Below are positions 1 to 6,174 of a stretch of DNA of 11,706 nucleotides, one piece after another. This DNA comes from an uncultured Eubacteriales bacterium (GTDB lineage Bacteria > Bacillota > Clostridia > Oscillospirales > Oscillospiraceae), in contig CAJKNS010000058.1 of the NCBI GenBank assembly GCA_905201305.1, positions 1 to 11,706 of the forward strand, given 5' to 3'. The position numbers and the translations under genes are program-made. Under the pieces are notes generated by a model. It was not told where the DNA came from and did not search any database. It saw nothing but the letters and a program-made list of their open reading frames with translations. The number at the start of each line of letters is the position of its first letter. Position 1 is the stretch's first letter.

Positions 1-557
1 CTGCCAATATGCCCAACGACAACATCAAGCGCACCATTGAAAAGGCAGTTGGCTCCGGCAATGCCGATAACTACGAATCCATTACCTATGAGGGCTACGG
101 TCCCAGCGGTGTTGCGGTAATCGTTGACACCATGACCGACAGCCGTAACCGTACCGCTTCCAACGTCCGCCATTATTTCGACAAATTCGGCGGCAACCTG
201 GGCGCTTCCGGCTGCGTTAGCTGGAGCTTTGATAAGAAGGGCGTCATTGTCATTGAAGACGAGGACGAGGAGCTGGACGAGGATGAGGTGATGATGGACG
301 CGCTGGACGCCGGCGCTGCCGACTTCCAGAAGGATGATGACGTTTATATCATCTATACCGATCCCGATGATTTCAACGCTGTGACCTCCGCACTGCAGGA
401 CAAGTACACCTTTGTCTCTGCCCAGATCGAGATGGTTCCCCAGAACTATCAGACCCTGGAGAAGGAAGAGGACATCAAGAATATGCAGAAAATGCTGGAT
501 GCTATGGAGGATGACGACGACATTCAAAACGTGTACCATAACTGGCAGGAAGCATAA
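1..557 (+). CDS. yebC: YebC/PmpR family regulator, 5'-truncated by window edge
   Basis: This is the C-terminal part of a YebC/PmpR (TACO1-like) protein. The frame is open from base 3 (Ala-Asn-Met-Pro-Asn-Asp-Asn) and about 185 residues are visible. Family members are usually near 240 residues, so roughly 55 N-terminal residues lie outside the window. Family hallmarks are MPNDNIKRTIEKA near the start, YEGYGPSGVAVIV, then TDSRNRTASNVRHYFDKFGG, and a very acidic stretch (EDEDEELDEDE). Known roles of the family are transcriptional regulation in some bacteria and, more recently, helping ribosomes through difficult proline-rich stretches; the sequence does not decide between them. The protein is cytoplasmic, with no signal peptide or membrane helix. 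The gene ends with TAA at 555-557 and a strong terminator follows within 10 bases, so it is the last gene of its transcript. Confidence 0.95.
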   Translation, partial: ANMPNDNIKRTIEKAVGSGNADNYESITYEGYGPSGVAVIVDTMTDSRNRTASNVRHYFDKFGGNLGASGCVSWSFDKKGVIVIEDEDEELDEDEVMMDALDAGAADFQKDDDVYIIYTDPDDFNAVTSALQDKYTFVSAQIEMVPQNYQTLEKEEDIKNMQKMLDAMEDDDDIQNVYHNWQEA

Positions 558-563
558 AAATTT

Positions 564-595
564 GCCGCTGGAGCATTTTGCTCCGGCGGCTTTTT
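564..595 (+). terminator. Rho-independent terminator after yebC
   Basis: GCCGCTGGAGCA (564-575) pairs with TGCTCCGGCGGC (579-590) over 12 pairs, including one G-U pair, around a three-base loop. TTTTT follows at 591-595. This is a classic GC-rich stem with a U tract just after the yebC stop codon. Confidence 0.9.
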
Positions 596-655
596 GCATA
601 CTTTTCATCATCCTGCTTATACTACCTCTACAACCGAAGAAGGAGGAGTTTTCAA

Positions 656-826
656 ATGAGCTGTAGCTGCAACGCCAACAAGGCAATCGCATGTACGGTC
701 AACCAGTGTGCCCATCACTGTGACACTGAGAACTACTGTTCTCTGAGCCAGATTCACGTAGGCACCCATGAGGCAAATCCCACCGTGGATCAGTGCACCG
801 ACTGCATGAGCTTCGAAAAGAAGTAA
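656..826 (+). CDS. DUF1540-family cysteine-rich mini-protein (56 aa)
   Basis: This is a short protein beginning MSCSCNANKAIACTVNQC and ending CTDCMSFEKK. Cysteines are at residues 3, 5, 13, 18, 22, 28, 47 and 50. The pattern ACTVNQCxHHC...YCSLxxIxVGTHEA...CTDCxSF fits DUF1540, a family common in Clostridia and Bacilli whose function is unknown; the Cys/His spacing suggests metal binding, probably zinc. The start is ATG 656, placed by a strong AGGAGGAG at 641-648 with seven bases between it and the start. Longer in-frame starts upstream run into the yebC terminator and are unlikely. The gene stands alone between two terminators. No signal peptide is seen. The family call is from pattern memory, not a search. 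Confidence 0.88.
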   Translation: MSCSCNANKAIACTVNQCAHHCDTENYCSLSQIHVGTHEANPTVDQCTDCMSFEKK

Positions 827-863
827 GGGCAACACCGCTGCCAATTTGCGCGGCATTGCCGAA

Positions 864-904
864 AAAAATCCCTGCCGCAGAAGAGATACGCGGCAGGGAT
901 TTTT
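864..904. terminator. Bidirectional terminator between convergent genes
   Basis: AAAAATCCCTGCCGC (864-878) and GCGGCAGGGATTTTT (890-904) form a perfect 15-pair stem around an 11-base loop. The flanking A tract and T tract give U-rich tails in both directions, so it can end both the DUF1540 transcript (plus strand) and the kinase transcript (minus strand), whose stop codon is only four bases away. Confidence 0.92.
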
Positions 905-908
905 GTGG

Positions 909-3900
909 TTATTCGGTTACGGTGAAGTTAGAGGATGCCATGAAATCACCATCGAAGTAGACCTCCAGTGTGTAGGAACCGGGGGTTGTGATGGGATTGG
1001 GCAGCTCACCGGTGTGCTGGGATCTGGTCCAGGAGCCGGACCAGGTTCTGCCCTTGGAGTAGACCAGGTACGGGTTGCCGCTGGAATCACGAATGACATA
1101 GGTGGTGGAAACCGTCTTATCCTCCTCCGTTGCATCATAGCTGGCATAGACCACAAAGGAAATATGCTGGGAGGTTGTGAATGTAGTGGAGGGGTTGGTC
1201 AGCTTGTCCGGATTGTCTTCCTTCACGAACAGCTCCATGGATACATCCGTGCAGCCGTATTTGGTGAACTTCTCGGCATCGCCGGTCTGGCAGGTGGTAG
1301 AAGCATCTCCGCCTACGCTCAAATCGTCTGCACCAACCACGGTAATGGTATAAGCTGTGTCAGGAATCAAGCCGGTAAGGGTTGCAGAGGTGGTATCGGA
1401 GGTAACGGTGGTGGGAGTTACGTCGGCACCGTCGGTGGTGTTGTAGGCGTAAGAGATGCGCCATTCCTTCGGATCGGTGTCGCCGGTGTAGTCCCAATTG
1501 ACCACAACGTTGCCGTCATCGTCCAGACTGCTGGTGACGCTGGAAATCGTAACAGAGGGGATGCCAATGGAAAGTGTTGCAAGATCCGTTGCCTTCAAAG
1601 AAGGTGTGGACAGGGTGAAGGTATAGGTGACGCCGGAGGTCAGACCGCTGATAGTGCAGTCGGTTCCGGTGACATCCTGTGTGGTGGAGCTGCCGTCAGT
1701 TCCCTCGCAGGTGACGGTCCATTTATCCGGCACGGTACCGGAGAAGCTCCACTTCAGGGATACGCTGTCGGTGGTGATACCGGACTGCTCAAAGCTGGCA
1801 AGCTCGGTATAATCCATGGTGGTGAATTCGCAGGTGGTGGTTCCGCCCAACGCATCGCCAGTGTCGGTAGAGACCGTGGCAGTGTAGTGGGTGTTGGGAG
1901 TCAGACCATCCAGAACGATTCCGTTTGCGGAAATTGTGCTCTCTGTAAAGGTGAGGTTTTCACCGTCATCGGAGGTCAGCGTAATCACCCATTGGTTGGG
2001 CTGCGGTCCAACGCCGCCAAGCGCCAGAGTAGCCGATACAGCGCCCAGCGCAGTGGGGGAGAATGCAGTAATATTGGTCATTTCCGCAGTCTTGGCAGAT
2101 ACCTTTTTGTTGCCCAGCAGCAGCTTGCCGTCAGTGGAGGACATGGTAAAGGAATAGGTGGTGTTGGGATTCAGACCGGTTACGGTAGCGCTGCCCTGGT
2201 CAAAGGCCACCCGGGCGACTTCCTCACCGCTGGTGTTGGTGGCAATGACGTCCATTTGGCTGTTGTTCTTCCGATCAGCGGTAATGGTGACGGAGGTGGA
2301 GGAAACCACCTGGGACTTCATGTTGCTGACGGTGTCGGTTTTCAGAATATATCCGGCAAAGCTGCCGCCTGCCAGAACAATCAGAACAATGACGGTGATC
2401 AATACCTTTTTCCAGGTGGAAATCCAAGCGTCATCTTCCTCGTCCTCATCGTCCTCCTCATCGGTGCCGCTCTCATAAGTATTGATGTCGTCGTTGCGGC
2501 GGTGATGCTTCCGGCGGGGAGCAGACGCACGGTATTCCGGCTCAGGCTCTTCCTCGGGCTCTTCCTCCGGCTCCTCATCCGCAGGGAGCTCTTCCTGCTC
2601 CGGAGGATCCTGAAGCAGGGGACCGTCGCCCAGATCCAAGTCCAAATCGTCCGGGAGAATATTCTGGAATTCCGTTTCTGCCGGCTTGGGCTCATCGGCA
2701 GGCGCGTCCGCTGCCTGGTCATCTATTTTGGCAAGATCCTGAAGTACGGCAAAGTGATTGTCGGCGGAATCCACGAACTGGGTATCATCCGGCAGGGTTT
2801 CTTCAGTTTCGTAGCCAGGCACGGTGGACATATTGCCCTGATCGTCCATACTGTAGACCTCCAATCCGCTGGAGGAACGGAGCGACGCCATAAACGTCTC
2901 GACGCTCATATCCTCACAGTCGGGAATCAGCAGGTCGTCGTCGCCAATCACGCGCTTGGGCGCTTTTGGCTTTTCCTCGACCACCGGAACCTCCGGTGCA
3001 TCGGGTTCTGGCTTTTCCACCTGATCGGGATGCTCGGCAGCCTGTCCGGCTTCGATGGTTGCAGCGATTTCCGACATATCCACGGAAGCGTCATCGGGAG
3101 CTTTCTCCGGCTTTACCTCCGCCGGAGGGGGAACCAGCAGCTCGTTTGTCAAATTGCTCCGCTGCATGTACAGCACCAATGCCTGCTTCATATCGGAGGG
3201 GGACGAATACCGGTCCTCCGGCTTACGGGCACACGCCTTAAGGATAATCTCAGACAGCGCTACATCTGCATACTTTGGCGCCGCCAGGGGAGACTTCTTG
3301 GTCTGGATCAGCTTGTTCTGCTCGTCCAGAGGAAGCTCACCGCCATTGTAGACCTCGTAGAGAATCACGCCCACGCTGTAGATGTCCATGGTTTCGGACA
3401 ATACCGCATCTCCGGAGCGAACCTCGGGGGCGGAATATGGCGTAATCATGGCGTCGGGCATGGAGCTGTAGGGTAGTTCAGCGATCTGGACCAGACCCAG
3501 ATCGCCCAGCATAAAGTGACCGCCGCTGCCGTAAAATACGTTGTGCGGCTGAACGTCTTTATGAATCAGTCCGCCGCTGCGCAGCTGTTCCAGTGCCGAA
3601 CACAGGTCGATGGCAAGGTTCACAGCCTGGAGCTTGGTCAGCGGAGCAGCCTTTTGATGTTCGGTCAGGCTGGGATAGTAGTCAGACAGCAGATACACGT
3701 CATATCCCACGCCGATGTACTTCTGGTCCACCTGATAGCCCCGGAATTTCAGCAGATTCGAAGCATTTTTCACGCCGTTGAGCAGAAGCAGCTCGTTTTT
3801 CAGATCCTTGACCTGGCTGGTATAGTACCGCTGGGCAGACGATTCATTCTTTACCGCACCGGCATAGATCAGCGCCTTGGTTTCGGCGTCGCTGGTGGGA

Positions 3901-4040
3901 ATCGAAATGTGCTTCAGCGCCAGCTTTTTCCCGTCAACTCTTCGAGAAACCACATAGACATCGCCGGAAGGACCCTTGGCGAGCTTTCTGTCTACTGTCA
4001 TATTACTGAGTAGCGGCGTAATTTTTTTTGGATCGATCAA
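909..4040 (-). CDS. Transmembrane Hanks-type Ser/Thr protein kinase with extracellular FN3-like repeats
   Basis: This is a 1043-residue membrane kinase, numbered from a TTG start at 4040. Residues about 8-290 form the kinase: glycine loop GPSGDVY (23-29), ATP lysine K43 (LALKHIS), catalytic loop HKDVQPHN (160-167), DLG (180-182) and APE (204-206). A long acidic, proline-rich linker (about 300-540) follows. One membrane helix spans about 546-566, followed by roughly four fibronectin-III-like repeats (575-940) recognisable by GLxPxTxY. A C-terminal beta-rich domain of about 100 residues is unassigned. It presumably phosphorylates cytoplasmic targets in response to an extracellular ligand; both target and ligand are unknown. 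I prefer TTG because GGAGGT lies six bases upstream; the in-frame ATG at 4055 has no good ribosome binding site. The kinase-loop Lys is Gln (Q164). No PP2C phosphatase is in view. It is divergent from the zinc-ribbon gene. Confidence 0.92.
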   Translation of the reverse strand: MIDPKKITPLLSNMTVDRKLAKGPSGDVYVVSRRVDGKKLALKHISIPTSDAETKALIYAGAVKNESSAQRYYTSQVKDLKNELLLLNGVKNASNLLKFRGYQVDQKYIGVGYDVYLLSDYYPSLTEHQKAAPLTKLQAVNLAIDLCSALEQLRSGGLIHKDVQPHNVFYGSGGHFMLGDLGLVQIAELPYSSMPDAMITPYSAPEVRSGDAVLSETMDIYSVGVILYEVYNGGELPLDEQNKLIQTKKSPLAAPKYADVALSEIILKACARKPEDRYSSPSDMKQALVLYMQRSNLTNELLVPPPAEVKPEKAPDDASVDMSEIAATIEAGQAAEHPDQVEKPEPDAPEVPVVEEKPKAPKRVIGDDDLLIPDCEDMSVETFMASLRSSSGLEVYSMDDQGNMSTVPGYETEETLPDDTQFVDSADNHFAVLQDLAKIDDQAADAPADEPKPAETEFQNILPDDLDLDLGDGPLLQDPPEQEELPADEEPEEEPEEEPEPEYRASAPRRKHHRRNDDINTYESGTDEEDDEDEEDDAWISTWKKVLITVIVLIVLAGGSFAGYILKTDTVSNMKSQVVSSTSVTITADRKNNSQMDVIATNTSGEEVARVAFDQGSATVTGLNPNTTYSFTMSSTDGKLLLGNKKVSAKTAEMTNITAFSPTALGAVSATLALGGVGPQPNQWVITLTSDDGENLTFTESTISANGIVLDGLTPNTHYTATVSTDTGDALGGTTTCEFTTMDYTELASFEQSGITTDSVSLKWSFSGTVPDKWTVTCEGTDGSSTTQDVTGTDCTISGLTSGVTYTFTLSTPSLKATDLATLSIGIPSVTISSVTSSLDDDGNVVVNWDYTGDTDPKEWRISYAYNTTDGADVTPTTVTSDTTSATLTGLIPDTAYTITVVGADDLSVGGDASTTCQTGDAEKFTKYGCTDVSMELFVKEDNPDKLTNPSTTFTTSQHISFVVYASYDATEEDKTVSTTYVIRDSSGNPYLVYSKGRTWSGSWTRSQHTGELPNPITTPGSYTLEVYFDGDFMASSNFTVTE

Positions 4041-4045
4041 TGTAA

Positions 4046-4052
4046 TACCTCC
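4046..4052 (-). promoter_or_regulatory. Ribosome binding site that decides the kinase start
   Basis: On the minus strand, GGAGGT (4051-4046) stands six bases before TTG (4040-4038). The same bases overlap the second and third codons of the longer reading from ATG 4055, and nothing like a Shine-Dalgarno site precedes that ATG (only CCCCT). The start is therefore more likely TTG 4040. Confidence 0.65.
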
Positions 4053-4116
4053 CATAGGGGAAATTGATTTCTTCGATTTGGTGCTGCCGGCGTATCACCT
4101 GCATACACTCCATTTT

Positions 4117-4145
4117 ATTTTACGTTATTTCGGAGAAAAAAGCAA
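4117..4145 (-). promoter_or_regulatory. Sigma-A-type promoter of the kinase gene
   Basis: Read on the minus strand, TTGCTT (4145-4140) and TAAAAT (4122-4117) are separated by exactly 17 bases. Transcription would begin near 4110, giving a leader of about 70 bases before the TTG start. It is identified by sequence match only. Confidence 0.65.
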
Positions 4146-4165
4146 CAGCCGGAGCACATAAACTG

Positions 4166-4194
4166 TTGGAATTTTGAGAAATCTGTGGTATCAT
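4166..4194 (+). promoter_or_regulatory. Extended -10 promoter of the zinc-ribbon/Big_2 gene
   Basis: TTGGAA (4166-4171) and TATCAT (4189-4194) are separated by 17 bases, and TGG directly before the -10 gives an extended -10 element. The predicted start near 4201 leaves a leader of about 88 bases. This leader holds a 6-pair inverted repeat, GTCGGC (4213-4218) with GCCGAC (4238-4243), with no clear role. The promoter lies about 20 bases from the divergent kinase promoter. Confidence 0.6.
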
Positions 4195-4288
4195 GTTAAG
4201 CAGTACATGGTTGTCGGCTGAATGTGACCAGATTTTTGCCGACTTCTACATATTATTTTGAATGAGATTGATGGTTGGAGGACTTACT

Positions 4289-5980
4289 ATGAGTAAGATA
4301 TGCGAAAAGTGCGGGAACATGATCCCGGATGGGGTAGACATTTGTCCGAACTGCGGCAGGGAAGACGATGGTGCCATTGAGGCAGTCATGAACGATCTCA
4401 GCAAGGCGTTTGCCGATTTGGGCGCGCCGGAAGCTGCACCTTCCAAGCCTGTTGCGGATCAGAATGCTGCCACAGTGGAAGAAGACACCATCCTGTTCCA
4501 TCCGGAGGAAATCAAGGAAGCGGAGCAGACAGCTTCGGCGGAAGCGAACGACTATGATATCAGCAGCGCCATTGAAGCTGCTCTGAAGCAGTCGGTCAAC
4601 CCTGCGCAAAGCGCGACTCTGGAAAATGAACCGCCCAAGGCAGCTTCAACTCCGAAGAAAGTACAAAAGCAGGAAACTGTACCGCCCGCTGCGAAGAAAG
4701 CAGCCAAGTCTGCAACCAAGACGCGGAAAAAGAGCGATGCGCCCAAGGTGGAGAAGCCCCAGGAGATCGCCGAAAGGCCCAAGCGTCAGGAGACGAACGA
4801 AGCGGATCCTGCACCAAAGAAAAAGAAACGTCCTGAGGATGCTCCGAAGCCGAAGAATCCCGGAAATTCCGGCAGTCATTCCTCCGGCTCTAAGAAAAAG
4901 AAGAAAAAGAAAAAGGACAACAGCAAGACGCTGCTGGGCATTGTCATCGGTCTGATCGTGGTGCTGGTTGTGGTGGTAGGCGCTGCACTTGGCATGCTTT
5001 ACAAGCTGGGCTTCTTTGAGACCATGAGCGACGATGAACTGCTGGGCACCACCACGCCGGCTGTGTCTGAAACAACTACGGTTGCCCCGGAGACAACACC
5101 GGAAGCCGTTGTGCCGGAGGTTTCCGCAATCGAAGAGGAAACGGTGCTCCCGGGTGGTTCTGCGGTGGACGAAAATACTCCCGTGGATGCAGAGGAGAAT
5201 ATTGACGTAACCAAATTTAAGGTCACCGGAACGGAGTATATTATCATGTATTCCCGCGGCGAAACCACCGAGGTGGTCTATGTCATCGATCCCTCGGATG
5301 CCAAGAGCCACATTAAATGGGAAAGCTCTGACGAAACCATCGCAACGGTGGATGACTATGGCGTAATTTCTGCCCGTCGCGGCGGCACCTGTACCATCAC
5401 CGGCACCTGCGGCGATGCCTCCATTACGGTCTACGTCACCTGCGACTTTACGGTTCCCAGCACGGTTCTGGACATGAACTATGAAGACGTAACCATGAAC
5501 CACGAGGGGCAGACGCTGGCGCTTGCCATTGACTATGACCTGACCTCCGATCAGATCAAGAACACCGTCTGGGAGTCCTCGGACGAGACGGTTGCCACCG
5601 TGGATGATGAGGGTGTTGTCACCGCAGTGGCAGACGGTACCGCAGTAATCACTGCATCCATTGCCGAATATACCGCTTCCTGTATTGTCCGCTGCGTCAA
5701 TGTCACCGGCAATAAGGGCGTCAACAGCGACGAATCCGAATACGTCATCAACTATGAGGATGTTACCCTCAGCCGGAAGGGCGAATACTTCCAGCTGACG
5801 CTGAAATCCGTGGTAGGCAACGAGGTACCGGACTTCACCTGGAAGTCCAGCGACACCAAGGTTGCCACCGTTGACAGCAAGGGCGTTGTTACCGCTGTGG
5901 CAAACGGCACCTGCAAAATTACTACCTCCATCGGCAGTGACGACTTTGAGTGCGTGGTCCGCGTCAATATCTCCGGCTGA
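4289..5980 (+). CDS. Zinc-ribbon, single-pass membrane protein with three Big_2 (Ig-like) extracellular repeats
   Basis: This is a 563-residue protein. Residues 1-23 are a zinc ribbon (C5xxC8 ... C19xxC22). A disordered cytoplasmic linker follows that shifts from acidic to strongly basic, rich in Lys, Pro and Ala and ending in eight consecutive lysines near residues 203-210. A membrane helix spans about 215-238, and the lysines before it predict a cytoplasmic N terminus. Outside there is a Thr/Pro/Glu-rich stalk, then three Ig-like group 2 (Big_2) repeats at about 309-388, 390-472 and 484-563, each with WxSSDxxxATVDxxGVxxAxxxGT. The start is ATG 4289, placed by GGAGG seven bases upstream; an earlier in-frame ATG (4262) lacks a site. 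Cytoplasmic EEDTILF (Thr67) resembles acidic phospho-threonine motifs. The function is unknown; the divergent kinase with the same topology suggests a partner or substrate (inference). Confidence 0.88.
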   Translation: MSKICEKCGNMIPDGVDICPNCGREDDGAIEAVMNDLSKAFADLGAPEAAPSKPVADQNAATVEEDTILFHPEEIKEAEQTASAEANDYDISSAIEAALKQSVNPAQSATLENEPPKAASTPKKVQKQETVPPAAKKAAKSATKTRKKSDAPKVEKPQEIAERPKRQETNEADPAPKKKKRPEDAPKPKNPGNSGSHSSGSKKKKKKKKDNSKTLLGIVIGLIVVLVVVVGAALGMLYKLGFFETMSDDELLGTTTPAVSETTTVAPETTPEAVVPEVSAIEEETVLPGGSAVDENTPVDAEENIDVTKFKVTGTEYIIMYSRGETTEVVYVIDPSDAKSHIKWESSDETIATVDDYGVISARRGGTCTITGTCGDASITVYVTCDFTVPSTVLDMNYEDVTMNHEGQTLALAIDYDLTSDQIKNTVWESSDETVATVDDEGVVTAVADGTAVITASIAEYTASCIVRCVNVTGNKGVNSDESEYVINYEDVTLSRKGEYFQLTLKSVVGNEVPDFTWKSSDTKVATVDSKGVVTAVANGTCKITTSIGSDDFECVVRVNISG

Positions 5981-6010
5981 TTCGGAGCGTTTAAAATCGT
6001 TGTATTAGTC

Positions 6011-6050
6011 AAAACGGTTACAACAATACGTTGTAACCGTTTTGCTTTTT
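6011..6050 (+). terminator. Rho-independent terminator after the zinc-ribbon gene
   Basis: AAAACGGTTACAAC (6011-6024) pairs perfectly with GTTGTAACCGTTTT (6030-6043) around a five-base loop, followed by GCTTTTT to 6050. The A-rich left arm could also allow termination in the other direction, though no minus-strand gene ends here. Confidence 0.85.
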
Positions 6051-6056
6051 CTGTGT

Positions 6057-6085
6057 TTGATATTATAGCGCAGATTGTATATAAT
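6057..6085 (+). promoter_or_regulatory. Near-consensus sigma-A promoter of the AthLS-like operon
   Basis: TTGATA (6057-6062), a 17-base spacer and a perfect TATAAT (6080-6085). Transcription would start near 6092, leaving a leader of about 83 bases before ATG 6175. It follows directly on the upstream terminator, so the operon is independently transcribed. Confidence 0.75.
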
Positions 6086-6156
6086 GGTTCCGTAATAATG
6101 TAGGGCAATGCTGCGCAAATCGGCGTTGCATAAGACGTTTAGAACGAACAACAGGG

Positions 6157-6171
6157 AAGGAGCAACTCCTT
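6157..6171 (+). promoter_or_regulatory. Shine-Dalgarno site folded into a perfect small hairpin
   Basis: The only ribosome binding site for the ATG at 6175 is AAGGAG (6157-6162). It is followed after CAA by its exact reverse complement CTCCTT (6166-6171), so the site can be paired completely. Unfolded, the spacing to ATG is 12 bases, longer than ideal. Whether the hairpin limits translation is inference. Confidence 0.6.
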
Positions 6172-6174
6172 ACG

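Noticed and set aside
846..3476. 876-codon open frame on the plus strand
   Set aside because: It is antisense to the kinase gene, Gly/Val/His-rich with no recognisable domain, and starts inside a terminator. It arises from the codon bias of the real minus-strand gene, which has clear kinase and FN3 motifs.
4213..4243. Inverted repeat GTCGGC/GCCGAC in the zinc-ribbon gene leader as a regulatory RNA or operator
   Set aside because: Six pairs with a 19-base loop can occur by chance; there is no second copy or known motif to support a function.
6086..6174. Possible molybdenum-cofactor riboswitch in the leader of the AthLS-like operon
   Set aside because: The leader is short and shows only a weak 7-pair stem and the small hairpin over the ribosome site. 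I see none of the extended conserved structure expected of a Moco riboswitch.
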